Shown here: one piece after another, positions 1 through 7,206 of the stretch
How the letters are laid out: every line of letters begins with the position of its first letter
Numbering within the stretch: position 1 is the stretch's first letter
From: Candidatus Desantisbacteria bacterium CG1_02_49_89
GTDB taxonomy: Bacteria > Desantisbacteria > UBA1551
NCBI GenBank assembly: GCA_001871075.1
Contig: MNUP01000110.1
Location: 1-22,170 of the forward strand
DNA length: 22,170 nt
Reading direction: 5' to 3'
Translations under genes and position numbers: made by a program
The notes under the pieces: model-generated
The model's input: only the letters and a program-made list of their open reading frames with translations
What the model was told of the DNA's origin: nothing
Databases searched by the model: none

Positions 1-14
1 TAGATATTTGTGCA

Positions 15-53
15 TAATCCACAAACACCACTGTTAGTGTAATCTGTGGATTA
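15..53. repeat. Inverted-repeat hairpin in the leading intergenic region
   Basis: TAATCCACA (15-23) and TGTGGATTA (45-53) form a perfect 9-bp inverted repeat, with a further ACAC/GTGT pair inside (25-28, 37-40). The same word reappears as direct copies in other gaps of the window, so this is probably part of the intergenic word-repeat system rather than an isolated operator. Confidence 0.6.
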
Positions 54-98
54 GCACCCTCTCGTCGGAAAATTTGTCAAAAATGTGCGTTTTTCAGG

Positions 99-134
99 TG
101 ATTACATTGATTAATAAAAAGATTACAATGATTA
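99..134 (+). repeat. Left arm of GATTACA-type words before the GxxExxE gene
   Basis: Two copies of a GATTACAnTGATTA word occur at 99-113 and 121-134, ending about 15 bp before the start of the GxxExxE gene. Their reverse complements occur three times just after that gene (549-611), so the gene lies between inverted arms. Confidence 0.65.
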
Positions 135-149
135 TCAAAGTGAGACACT

Positions 150-536
150 ATGGGAAAGAAAGACGAATTCAGCGACTTAACTGAAAAGATCATCGCGGCA
201 TGTTTTGACGTCCACGGCGAGCTTGGCCCGGGATTTGTGGAAAAGATATATGTAAATGCCTTGAAAGTCGCATTGGATGAAAGGGTGTTAAAGCAGGAAA
301 CAGAAAAAGAATTCAGCGTACAATTCCACAATAGCCCGGCTGGTCAGTTCAGAGCCGATATAGTTGTTGAAGATTGCGTGATCATTGAAATAAAGGCAAT
401 AGAAGGATATATGCCAAAAATATTCGAAGCCCAGGTGATCTCGTACCTGAAATCATCGGGACTAAAAGTAGGTTTGCTGGTAAATTTCGGGAACAGGAGC
501 TGTGAGATACGGAGATTAGTAAATCCTAATTTTTAA
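150..536 (+). CDS. GxxExxE family protein (PD-(D/E)XK nuclease-like)
   Basis: This 128-residue protein carries the signature of the GxxExxE family: GPGFVEKIY near residues 27-35, the family's G-x-x-E-x-x-Y spacing. It is followed by a strand pair FRADIVVEDCVIIEIKAI (about 67-84) whose Asp and Glu-x-Lys resemble the active-site pattern of the PD-(D/E)XK nuclease fold. YLKSSGLKVGLLVNFGN near the C-terminus is also typical, and the length matches the family. No biochemical role is established that I know of; nuclease activity is inferred from the fold. The ATG at 150 has only a weak purine-rich leader. The gene reads more AT-rich than the genes downstream and stands alone between inverted word arrays (99-134 and 549-611), which suggests it entered as part of, or into, a repeat element. 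Confidence 0.85.
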   Translation: MGKKDEFSDLTEKIIAACFDVHGELGPGFVEKIYVNALKVALDERVLKQETEKEFSVQFHNSPAGQFRADIVVEDCVIIEIKAIEGYMPKIFEAQVISYLKSSGLKVGLLVNFGNRSCEIRRLVNPNF

Positions 537-548
537 TTTACTTTAAAT

Positions 549-611
549 AATCACTTTGCAATCATTTTTAAAATAATCACCGTAATCATCTTTTAAAAAT
601 CACTGTAATCA
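549..611 (-). repeat. Right arm of TGTAATCA-type words after the GxxExxE gene
   Basis: Three copies of AATCAC-n-GTAATCA-like words occur at 549-564 (diverged), 575-588 and 598-611. They are inverted relative to the copies at 99-134 and end directly before the ribosome binding site of the next gene. Nearly the same word recurs at 11476-11533 before another Gfo/Idh gene. Confidence 0.7.
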
Positions 612-625
612 AAAAGAGAGGAATA

Positions 626-1633
626 ATGGAAAAGAAAATAAGGATCGGGGTGATCGGGCTGGGTATGGGGTGGTACCACTGCGATATGTACAAAAATATG
701 CCCGAAGCTAAAATACTGGCGCTGTGCGATTCTGATCCGGCAAGGCTGGACGCCGGGCAGAAGGCGTTCGGGGCGGAGCTCAAATTCACAAAATACGAGG
801 ATATGCTGAAAGTCAAAGAGCTGGACGCGGTCGCGGTCGCGACCCCGAATTTCCTGCACAAGCCCATGACGATAGCGGCGCTGGAAGCGGGCAAGCACGT
901 GATGTGCGAAAAGCCAATGGCGCTGGACGCGGCGGAAGCGCAGGACATGGTCAGCGCGGCGAAAAGCGCGAAGAAAAACCTGATGATACATTTCAACTAC
1001 CGCTACGCGCCCGAGTGCCAGTTCCTGAAGAAATATATTGACAGCGGGAACCTCGGCAGTATTTACTACGCCAAAACCGGTTATTTGCGGCGCCGCGGGA
1101 TCCCCGGAAGGCAGTGGTTCACCAGAAAGGACCAGGCAGGCGCGGGAGCGCTTTTCGATATAGGCGTGCACGCGCTGGACCTCGCGCTGTGGTTCCTGGG
1201 CCACCCGAAGATCCTTTCCGTGTCAGGCGTTACCTACGACAAGTTCGGTTACAAGATGAACAGTAAGAACTGGGTTTTTGACGTGGATGATTTCGGCAGC
1301 GGGTTCATAAAAATGGAAGGCGGCAAAACGCTCTATCTTGAAACAAGCTGGGCCGCGAACATACAGGACAAACTCTATATGACCCTTCTGGGAGATAAGG
1401 CAGGCGTCCAGAGGGACGGCGGGACAACCACGATCCTTGCGGAGGAGAACGGCGAGCTTGTTGACGTCACCCCTGCCAGTTATCCCCCGTGCATTAATGC
1501 CCAGAAGGAATTCGTGGATTCGATAATCGAGGGAAGAGAGCCGGCTGCAAGCGGTGAGCAGGGCCTTGTCGCGATGAAGATCCTTGACGCCATAGCGAAA
1601 TCCTCAAAAACCGGCAAAGAAGTAACATTTTAG
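626..1633 (+). CDS. Gfo/Idh/MocA family NAD(P)-dependent oxidoreductase
   Basis: This is a complete 335-residue sugar or cyclitol dehydrogenase-like protein. The N-terminal Rossmann domain opens with GVIGLGMG (residues 8-15), and the acidic residue ending strand 2 is in LCDSD (about 33-37). The family EKP motif is at 95-97, with Lys96 the expected catalytic or cofactor-contacting lysine. The C-terminal alpha/beta domain carries GALFDIGVHALD (174-185), with Asp178 and His182 in the usual catalytic positions. It therefore looks active, oxidising a hydroxyl of a sugar or inositol-like substrate with NAD(P); the substrate is not predictable. The ATG at 626 follows AGAGAGG at good spacing. The related gene at 11554 has the same FDIGVH/LDIGVH arrangement and a similar word repeat in its leader. 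Confidence 0.9.
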   Translation: MEKKIRIGVIGLGMGWYHCDMYKNMPEAKILALCDSDPARLDAGQKAFGAELKFTKYEDMLKVKELDAVAVATPNFLHKPMTIAALEAGKHVMCEKPMALDAAEAQDMVSAAKSAKKNLMIHFNYRYAPECQFLKKYIDSGNLGSIYYAKTGYLRRRGIPGRQWFTRKDQAGAGALFDIGVHALDLALWFLGHPKILSVSGVTYDKFGYKMNSKNWVFDVDDFGSGFIKMEGGKTLYLETSWAANIQDKLYMTLLGDKAGVQRDGGTTTILAEENGELVDVTPASYPPCINAQKEFVDSIIEGREPAASGEQGLVAMKILDAIAKSSKTGKEVTF

Positions 1634-1663
1634 ACACAGATTGCCACGGATATCCACGGATTA
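1634..1663 (+). repeat. CCACGGAT word repeat directly after the stop codon
   Basis: Immediately after the stop codon come ACACAGATTG, CCACGGATAT and CCACGGATTA, three related words of about 10 bp. The inverse words (AATCTGTGG, AATCCGTG) occur before genes at 6938-6967 and 13318-13336. Confidence 0.6.
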
Positions 1664-1688
1664 TAATATTGTGAGATTGAGAGATTTA

Positions 1689-1724
1689 CCCCCACAGATT
1701 TTTTATGAAATCTAGACGCGGGGG
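1689..1724. repeat. Long imperfect hairpin
   Basis: CCCCC (1689-1693) pairs with GGGGG (1720-1724), and AGATTT (1696-1701) pairs with AAATCT (1708-1713) around a 6-nt loop. Asymmetric bulges separate the two stems. It could weakly terminate transcription from the upstream gene, but no T-run follows. Confidence 0.45.
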
Positions 1725-1748
1725 TTCCTTATGAAAGATTGTAAGATT

Positions 1749-1774
1749 GTTCCAAAGGAATCCCTTCGGGAAAC
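1749..1774. repeat. Short 26-bp palindromic element (GGRATCCC type)
   Basis: The stretch reads GTTCCAAAGGAATCCC then TTCGGGAAAC. It resembles segments at 9267-9292, 11406-11431 and 13256-13281, all built on TCC(C)-A/T-AAGGGATCCC, suggesting a small dispersed hairpin family. Confidence 0.4.
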
Positions 1775-1810
1775 TAAAGTTGATTTATTTAAATAAATTC
1801 CCTGCAGTTG

Positions 1811-1842
1811 CGTTGACACGTTGATACGCTGACACGTTGACA
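1811..1842 (+). repeat. Octamer tandem array, four units
   Basis: Four 8-bp units follow one another exactly: CGTTGACA, CGTTGATA, CGCTGACA and CGTTGACA, trailing into CG. The array lies about 25 bp before the start codon of the MFS transporter gene. Confidence 0.75.
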
Positions 1843-1867
1843 CGCTTTTAAAATAAACGGGAAAATA

Positions 1868-3115
1868 ATGAGCGACAAAAATCCGCCGGGCTTGGACGGG
1901 TGGAGAAGGAGGATCTTCGCCACCCTCTGGGTCACATACGCGAGTTTTTATCTCTGCAGGGTCAACCTTGCGGTCGCGATACCCAAGATAATAGAAGATA
2001 CGGGTTTCACGCGTTCCGCGATGGGGCTCTTGGGGAGCATTTTTTTCGTTGTGTACGCGGCAGGACAGTTCATAAACGGGCAGCTCGGGGACAGGTGGAA
2101 CCCCCGCTTTCTCATATTGACAGGCGCAATATGCTCTGCCTGCGCGAGCATTCTTTTCGGCTTTAGCAGCGTGTTCGCGGTAATGGCGGTGCTGTGGGGC
2201 ATGAACGGGTACTTCCAGGCAATGGGCTGGTCTTCCTGCGTAAAGGTCCTTACGAACTGGTTCCCGCACAGCAAAAAAGGAATGATCTCCGGGCTTTTCT
2301 CCACTTCATATTACCTGGGGAACGTGCTTTCATGGTTTCTCGCGGGATGGCTGCTGCTCTATTTCAGCTGGAGGGTCTCGTTCTGGGTCCCGGCTATCCT
2401 GTTCCTCGGCGCCGCGGTCCAGTTCCTCATATTTGAGAGGAACAGCCCTGGATCAGCGGGCTTTAAACCTGAAGCCGTATCCGCTGGCGCTGAGAACCCG
2501 GCGGAACTGGTAATGCAGGGGCTTCCGCTCCTTTCCAACCCCGGGCTCTGGCAGGCGGGATTTGCGGCGATGTGCCTCAGCATCATGTCTTCCGGGTTCA
2601 TATACTGGATCCCGACTTATTTATACGAAGAGATCGGTTTCAGCATATCCGGCGCGGCTTTCCGCGCCCTGGTCTTTCCCCTTGCCGGATGCGGCGGCGC
2701 TATGTTCGCGGGATGGGCAAGCGACAGGCTTGCAGGTTCAAAACGCTCGCCGGTCGCCGCGGCAATGCTTTCAGCCGCGGTATTCCTCGTCCTGCTCCTG
2801 CCGGGTATCAAGGGTGCCGGCATCCTGATCGTGGCGCTGGTTGCCCTGATGGGATTTGCGATAAACGGGCCCCAGATGCTTCTTGCCGTGACCCTCGCTA
2901 TGGATTTCGGCGGGAAGGAGAAGTCGGCTTCAACCGCGGGATTTATTGACGCGATGAGTTACGTGGGGGCGGGCATCGGCGCTTTTACCGCGGGTTTTCT
3001 GGTTGACAGGTTCGGCTGGAAAACGGTATTCCAGTTCTGGGCAGGCGTTTTAATAGCTACGATATTAATGGTTTTGCTGGTCTGGAGAAAAGAAAATCTC
3101 CGTCATGTTGGATAA
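1868..3115 (+). CDS. MFS transporter, organophosphate:phosphate antiporter (OPA)-like
   Basis: This is a complete 415-residue polytopic membrane protein with the hydrophobic pattern of a 12-helix major facilitator. The first helix ends in FYLCRVNLAVAIPKI (about 27-41), and the segment YFQAMGWSSCVKVLTNWF followed by KKGMISGLFSTSYYLGN matches the conserved 'GxxQ-GWxxxxxxxxxWF...RG' region of GlpT/UhpT-type (OPA) carriers. That family exchanges phosphorylated sugars or glycerol phosphate for phosphate across the inner membrane, although distant members carry other organic anions, so the substrate is open. The GDR-like loop (QLGDRW, about 74-79) fits the MFS A-motif. It sits between a Gfo/Idh gene and a URO-D-like gene with only a 53-bp gap downstream, so it probably shares a transcript with the latter. 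The leader has only a weak ribosome binding site. Confidence 0.85.
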   Translation: MSDKNPPGLDGWRRRIFATLWVTYASFYLCRVNLAVAIPKIIEDTGFTRSAMGLLGSIFFVVYAAGQFINGQLGDRWNPRFLILTGAICSACASILFGFSSVFAVMAVLWGMNGYFQAMGWSSCVKVLTNWFPHSKKGMISGLFSTSYYLGNVLSWFLAGWLLLYFSWRVSFWVPAILFLGAAVQFLIFERNSPGSAGFKPEAVSAGAENPAELVMQGLPLLSNPGLWQAGFAAMCLSIMSSGFIYWIPTYLYEEIGFSISGAAFRALVFPLAGCGGAMFAGWASDRLAGSKRSPVAAAMLSAAVFLVLLLPGIKGAGILIVALVALMGFAINGPQMLLAVTLAMDFGGKEKSASTAGFIDAMSYVGAGIGAFTAGFLVDRFGWKTVFQFWAGVLIATILMVLLVWRKENLRHVG

Positions 3116-3129
3116 GCAGTGTGTTTTTG

Positions 3130-3160
3130 CGATGAACGACGCACGATGGACGATGCGCGA
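3130..3160 (+). repeat. CGATG/ACGA word array that includes the ribosome binding site
   Basis: Related words of about 10 bp (CGATGAACGA, CGCACGATGGA, CGATGCGCGA) fill the short gap between the MFS and URO-D-like genes. The final GAGG (3159-3162) serves as the likely Shine-Dalgarno sequence for the ATG at 3169, so the array runs into the translation signal. Confidence 0.55.
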
Positions 3161-3168
3161 GGCGTGAT

Positions 3169-4998
3169 ATGACCGGAAAAGAACGTATAAAAGCAGTATT
3201 GGCGCATAAAATACCTGATATGGTTCCGATAGCCGAGCAGCTGATCGTCAGCAAGGTGGCGAAGGAGCTGCTGGGAAGGCACGCCTACACCGGCGGCGGG
3301 GAATACAATAACGACGAGATAAAAATGCTCAAGGGCGGCCAGAGGGAATTCCTGGTCTCAAAGTTCACGCAGGACGTGCTGGAACTCTACCACACAAAGC
3401 TTGACCTGGACGCCATACCTGTGGGGTTTGTGCCGCACAAGGATGAGAAACTTCCCCTTGTCATGGAAACTGAAGCCTTTACGTACCGCTACGAAAACGT
3501 GTACGGGCCAGGCACGTTCGAGACCAGGCAGTTCACCCCGGATTCGGGCGAATTCTTCGTTGTGGATTCAAGCCTGAAAGAGAACGGGCTTGCCGTGCTG
3601 AGGAAGTGGGTGAAGGAACTTGAGAAAGGGATAAGCCGTGAGATAGTTTACGACCCCAGCCAGCTTGAGATGATAGACGAAATAAATAAAAAAGCCGGAG
3701 GCCTTAAGGCGCTGATGGGCGGCCAGGCAATGAACATACCCATGAACCAGGTCTGGCTTCAGGCCCTTGTGGATGAGCCGAAAATAGTCGAAATATTCCT
3801 TGACGTCCAGCTGTACTGGAGCATGGCACAGGTAAAGACGCTTGCCGGGCACGGAGTTGACCTGATACTGGGCGGAGGTGACCTTGCCTCAAATCACGGT
3901 CCGGTTTACTCTCCCATGACCTTCAAGGAAGTGGTTGCTCCCCGGTTCAAAACACTGGTGGATTACTGCCACAAGCTGGGCGTTCCGTATATATTCCGCA
4001 CTGACGGGGACACGAGAGCCCTGTGGTCCTCGTTCAGAGAAATAGGCGTTGACGGGCTGGGAGAGATAGACAAACAGGCCGGGATGGACGTTGGCGAGAT
4101 CCGCAACTACTTCGGGAAGGACTTCATTATTTTCGGCGGTGTTGACTGCGCCAAGACGCTTGTTTTCGGCTCAAAAGAGCAGATCTCGGAGGAAGTGAAA
4201 TACGCGGTTGAAAAAGCAGGCGCGGGCGGCGGGCTGATACTTTCAACGTCCAACTGCGTGCACTGGAACGTTCCGGCGCAGAACTACCTCTGGATGATAG
4301 AAGCGGGAAGGCAATACGGTAAATACGAAGAAAAGATAAACCACGGAGACACGGAGGCACAGAGAGATGCACAGAGAAAAACAGATGCCGCGCTGGTCGA
4401 AGAAGAAGAAAAGAAGGAAGAGCGGGCTGAACAGAAAGCGCCTGCGGCCGCGCCGGCGCCCCTGCCGCAGAATGCAGAAGTAAAAAAGGAAGACCTGAAG
4501 AAAAAGAAACGGAAGATCACGCTCGAGCAGATAGTCACGGACGTGTATCTTATAGGGACCCTTGCGGTATTCTGGATAGGAGGGATGATAGGTTATTTCA
4601 GGAAACTCGCCCCTGTTGACTGGATACTGCGGTGCGCCGCAGTGCAGCTGATGCTGACCGTGGGCGCGGTTGTCGCGACCACAATAATAAAGACCATAAA
4701 GACGCCTGAAGAAAAAAGGCAGCTTAACCCGGTCAGCCTTCTCGGCCTTGCGTTTTTCCTTTTATACTGGATCTTCTACCTTACCTGGGACCTGGAGCTG
4801 TATCCTTACATGTTTGTCAGGTTCGGCAAGTTCATGAAGATCAGCTGGTTTGTGAGTTCCATAGCGTCCCTCGCGTTTACGTCCATCGGGGAGATCATTT
4901 CGCGCGAAAAAAGCAGGAACGAAGGCCTGGGAACCTGGGCGGTACTCATCATTATATGGTTCGTGATATTCTATTTCCTGTATTACGCGATGGGATAG
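3169..4998 (+). CDS. URO-D/MtaA-like protein fused to a C-terminal membrane domain
   Basis: This 609-residue protein has two unrelated halves. Residues 1 to about 387 match the uroporphyrinogen decarboxylase superfamily, including TDGDTRALW, EIDKQAGMDVGEIR and FGGVDC in the second half of the barrel. They end in the usual MIEAGRQYGKY, where related proteins normally stop. The many copies of this family in sugar-utilisation loci have no settled function; corrinoid methyltransferases (MtaA, CmuA) are other members. Residues 391-404 (NHGDTEAQRDAQRK) are a translated repeat. They are followed by a charged and Ala/Pro-rich linker (about 405-450) and four or five hydrophobic segments (about 457-476, 486-507, 521-541, 558-576, 588-607) with no family I recognise. 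The simplest reading is that a stop was lost and a former gap became linker. An alternative is a frameshift or assembly join. Confidence 0.8.
   Translation: MTGKERIKAVLAHKIPDMVPIAEQLIVSKVAKELLGRHAYTGGGEYNNDEIKMLKGGQREFLVSKFTQDVLELYHTKLDLDAIPVGFVPHKDEKLPLVMETEAFTYRYENVYGPGTFETRQFTPDSGEFFVVDSSLKENGLAVLRKWVKELEKGISREIVYDPSQLEMIDEINKKAGGLKALMGGQAMNIPMNQVWLQALVDEPKIVEIFLDVQLYWSMAQVKTLAGHGVDLILGGGDLASNHGPVYSPMTFKEVVAPRFKTLVDYCHKLGVPYIFRTDGDTRALWSSFREIGVDGLGEIDKQAGMDVGEIRNYFGKDFIIFGGVDCAKTLVFGSKEQISEEVKYAVEKAGAGGGLILSTSNCVHWNVPAQNYLWMIEAGRQYGKYEEKINHGDTEAQRDAQRKTDAALVEEEEKKEERAEQKAPAAAPAPLPQNAEVKKEDLKKKKRKITLEQIVTDVYLIGTLAVFWIGGMIGYFRKLAPVDWILRCAAVQLMLTVGAVVATTIIKTIKTPEEKRQLNPVSLLGLAFFLLYWIFYLTWDLELYPYMFVRFGKFMKISWFVSSIASLAFTSIGEIISREKSRNEGLGTWAVLIIIWFVIFYFLYYAMG
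4339..4380 (+). repeat. CCACGGAGACACGGAG-type word repeat inside a coding region
   Basis: The array has near-tandem words (CACGGAGA, CACGGAGG, CACAGAGAG, CACAGAGA) of the kind otherwise seen right after stop codons here. It is read in frame as codons 391-404 of the URO-D-like fusion gene and lies exactly at the end of the catalytic domain. Confidence 0.75.
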
Positions 4999-5003
4999 TC
5001 ATA

Positions 5004-5155
5004 GATTACACAGATTAGAACTGCGAGATTACACAGATTCAGCGGGCTGGTTTTGCCAGTTCAAATCAGTTATATGCAAAAACAGTGATAAACTGTGTTT
5101 ACATGGTTAAATTTGTTTTAATCGGAGTAATCGTCTTTTTGAAATCTGTGTAATC
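5004..5155. repeat. Intergenic palindrome with GATTACACAGATT ends
   Basis: GATTACACAGATT occurs at 5004-5016 and 5027-5039, just after the stop of the URO-D fusion gene. Its exact 13-nt reverse complement occurs at 5143-5155, just before the ABC transporter gene. The middle (5040-5142) is AT-rich without a gene. Confidence 0.8.
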
Positions 5156-5178
5156 AATATCTAAGGATAGGAACTCAC

Positions 5179-6108
5179 ATGGCCAATGTGATAGAAACCA
5201 GTAATTTAACCAAATATTACGGCAAAGTAAAGGTTGTGAATGATGTTTCATTGAGCGTAAGAAAGGGTGAGATCTACGGATTTTTAGGCCTCAACGGCGC
5301 GGGTAAAACAACAACGATCCGTATGCTGCTGGGCATGATAAAGCCTGCTTCCGGAGAAATATTCCTGAATGGCGATAAATTGCATTTTGGTCGCCGGGGG
5401 CCATGGGATAAAATCGGGTATCTTGTCGAAATACCGTATTCATATCCGGGATTAACTGTCAGGGAGAACCTTGAAATTACAAGGAGGCTCCGGCGAATAT
5501 CGGACACAAGGTCTGTTCAGGATATAATTGACAAACTGGTTTTAAATTCACACGCGGAAAAAAAAGCGGGACATTTGTCACAGGGGAATGCCCAGCGACT
5601 CGGTGTCGCGAAGGCGATGATGCACAACCCGGAGATGCTGTTATTAGATGAACCTTCAAACGGCCTGGATCCTGCCGGCATTGCCGAGGTGCGCGATCTT
5701 CTGAGAAACCTTGCTCTCAATAATGGCGTGACCATATTCATTTCGAGCCATATTCTTGGCGAAATTTCAAAAATTGCCACTCGTATCGGCATCATTCACA
5801 ACGGCAGGTTAATCCAGGAGATCAACGCTGACAGTCTGGGGACGCTTCTTCACCGGCGCCTTCTTTTGGACGCAATTGACAGAGATGGGGCAAGAAAGAA
5901 ACTCATTGAAAAGGGTTTTACCGTGAAGTTATCTCAGGAAGGAACACTGGAAATCAAAGATGACGAAGGCGCTATAAACCATCCTGAGGAAATAGCGGAT
6001 TATCTGGCGCGCGCGGGATATCCTCCGTCTATGTTCAAGGTCGAACAGGAAGATCTGGAGTCCTATTTTTTAAGAGTGACCGGGACGAATAAAGGAAAAG
6101 AAAAATGA
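5179..6108 (+). CDS. ABC transporter ATP-binding protein
   Basis: This 309-residue protein is the ATPase of an ABC-2-type exporter. The Walker A motif is GLNGAGKT at residues 37-44. The signature loop is LSQGNAQRLGVAK (133-145), with Gln in place of the usual first Gly of LSGG. Walker B is MLLLDEPSNGLDP (153-165), with Glu158 as catalytic base, and the H-loop histidine is His191 in FISSHILGE. About 90 residues follow the ATPase core, a common extension in the CcmA/DrrA-like group. Its stop overlaps the next gene's start (ATGA, 6105-6108), so the two are translationally coupled. The pair reads more AT-rich than the flanking genes. The cargo is unknown; drug, lipid or peptide export are all possible. 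Confidence 0.93.
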   Translation: MANVIETSNLTKYYGKVKVVNDVSLSVRKGEIYGFLGLNGAGKTTTIRMLLGMIKPASGEIFLNGDKLHFGRRGPWDKIGYLVEIPYSYPGLTVRENLEITRRLRRISDTRSVQDIIDKLVLNSHAEKKAGHLSQGNAQRLGVAKAMMHNPEMLLLDEPSNGLDPAGIAEVRDLLRNLALNNGVTIFISSHILGEISKIATRIGIIHNGRLIQEINADSLGTLLHRRLLLDAIDRDGARKKLIEKGFTVKLSQEGTLEIKDDEGAINHPEEIADYLARAGYPPSMFKVEQEDLESYFLRVTGTNKGKEK

Positions 6109-6884
6109 AAGACCTGATCGCTTCCATATGGGCAGAAGACCTGAAGGTCCGGCGTTCAAAATTACTTTGGATCTCCGCGATTATATTTTCCATGATACCG
6201 TTGGGAGTCGGATTTTTAATATTGGTTTTAAGATCTCCGGGTTTGGCAGGCCACTTAGGAATAGTTAAAACCAAAGCAAACCTGTTTCTGGCGGCTGCTG
6301 ATTGGCCGGCATATATGGGATTGCTCTCTCAAACAACCGCAGCCGATGGTATATTGTGGTTTGCGTTTGTAACAAGCTGGGTCTTTGGCCGTGAATATAC
6401 CGACCATACTGTTAAAGATCTGCTGGCCCTGCCGGTATCACGGATCACAATTGTTTTATCAAAGTTTATAATATTAGTAGTATGGTGCTTGCTGCTTTCA
6501 GCGCTTATTATTATATCAGGGTTAATAACAGGGTTTGCTATATCGCTTCCTAATTTTTCGTTAAACCTTTTATATTCCGGACTGGGAAAAATCATGGTAT
6601 CCGCTGTCCTCGCCATAATTCTCATTACTCCGGTCGCATTCCTGGCAAGTGTCGGTAAAGGGTATTTACTTCCCCTTGGATTTACTGCGTCAGTGTTTAT
6701 TGTTATTCAGGTAACCAATATGCTGGGCTGGGCAGCTTTTTTCCCATGGGCAATCCCGGTTCTCTATATAACACCATCCGAACATCTTGGAGCCGTTAGC
6801 TATATTATTCTTTTGTTAACAGGCATTGCCGGAACGATATTGACACTTGCCTGGTGGCAGTACGCAGATCAATCCGGGTCATGA
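6105..6884 (+). CDS. ABC-2 type transporter permease
   Basis: This 259-residue hydrophobic protein has about six membrane segments (near residues 20-43, 75-95, 120-148, 160-190, 195-215 and 230-252) separated by short loops, the usual plan of ABC-2 permeases. The loop FGREYTDHTVKDLLALPVSR (about 94-113) matches the conserved cytosolic region of this family, in which E..  .T....L..PVSR contacts the ATPase. It overlaps the ATPase gene by 4 bp and would form the exporter with it in the inner membrane. No adjoining substrate gene is present to suggest cargo. Confidence 0.88.
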   Translation: MKDLIASIWAEDLKVRRSKLLWISAIIFSMIPLGVGFLILVLRSPGLAGHLGIVKTKANLFLAAADWPAYMGLLSQTTAADGILWFAFVTSWVFGREYTDHTVKDLLALPVSRITIVLSKFIILVVWCLLLSALIIISGLITGFAISLPNFSLNLLYSGLGKIMVSAVLAIILITPVAFLASVGKGYLLPLGFTASVFIVIQVTNMLGWAAFFPWAIPVLYITPSEHLGAVSYIILLLTGIAGTILTLAWWQYADQSGS

Positions 6885-6937
6885 GTTCTAATTTGCTGAA
6901 TGCCCGAAGGTGCTGAAAGCTGAATGTAAAATATATA

Positions 6938-6967
6938 ATCTGTGGCAATCTGTGTTAATCTGTGTCT
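6938..6967 (-). repeat. AATCTGTG 10-bp tandem array, three units
   Basis: AATCTGTGGC, AATCTGTGTT and AATCTGTGTC follow one another at exact 10-bp spacing. This begins the 322-bp gene-free stretch 6885-7206, which otherwise holds two double-hairpin elements (6986-7055 and 7132-7194) and no credible gene. Confidence 0.75.
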
Positions 6968-6985
6968 AATTTTATTTCGTGATTT

Positions 6986-7055
6986 CCTCGCCCATCCTTA
7001 CAGGTGGGCGAAGTCTCGCCCGCTGAAAGACGGGCGGAGTGCTTTCGTGGAAATC
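6986..7055 (+). repeat. Double-hairpin element, copy A
   Basis: Hairpin 1 (6989-7010) pairs CGCCCA with TGGGCG and CCT with AGG around one bulged T. The linker AAGTCT is followed by hairpin 2 (7017-7036), pairing CGCCCG with CGGGCG. The tail reads GAGTGCTTTCGTGGAAATC. The 70-bp unit recurs at 10346-10415 as its reverse complement with one mismatch by direct comparison. Confidence 0.85.
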
Positions 7056-7131
7056 TTGTGAACCTATAGCTTGGTTTTTTAAATCTCCATGAATCCCTGT
7101 AAAATATTTTTCGTGCTTTCGTAATTTCCCC

Positions 7132-7194
7132 CGCCCCGAGCAAATATCGGGGCGAGGTCTCGCCCCCGCTTATGCGGGTGGCGGAGTGGAAATC
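7132..7194 (+). repeat. Double-hairpin element, diverged copy C
   Basis: It has the same plan as copy A with different stem sequences. CGCCCCGA pairs with TCGGGGCG (7132-7154), the linker is AGGTCT, and CGCC-CCCGC pairs with GCGGG-T-GGCG (7161-7183, one bulged T). The tail is GAGTGGAAATC. Linker and tail match copy A while the stems change with pairing kept. Confidence 0.75.
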
Positions 7195-7197
7195 TTT

Positions 7198-7202
7198 GGA
7201 GG
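7198..7202 (+). promoter_or_regulatory. Ribosome binding site that fixes the start at 7207
   Basis: GGAGG lies 4 nt before the ATG at 7207. The earlier in-frame GTG at 7186 sits in the tail of double-hairpin copy C and has no such site, so 7207 is preferred. Confidence 0.75.
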
Positions 7203-7206
7203 TTTG

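Noticed and set aside
593-1204. 203-residue open frame on the - strand
   Set aside because: It lies opposite the Gfo/Idh gene at 626 and has no family features or ribosome binding site.
7186-7206. GTG start for the atypical Gfo/Idh gene
   Set aside because: It lies in the tail of a double-hairpin repeat and lacks a ribosome binding site; the ATG at 7207 has GGAGG.
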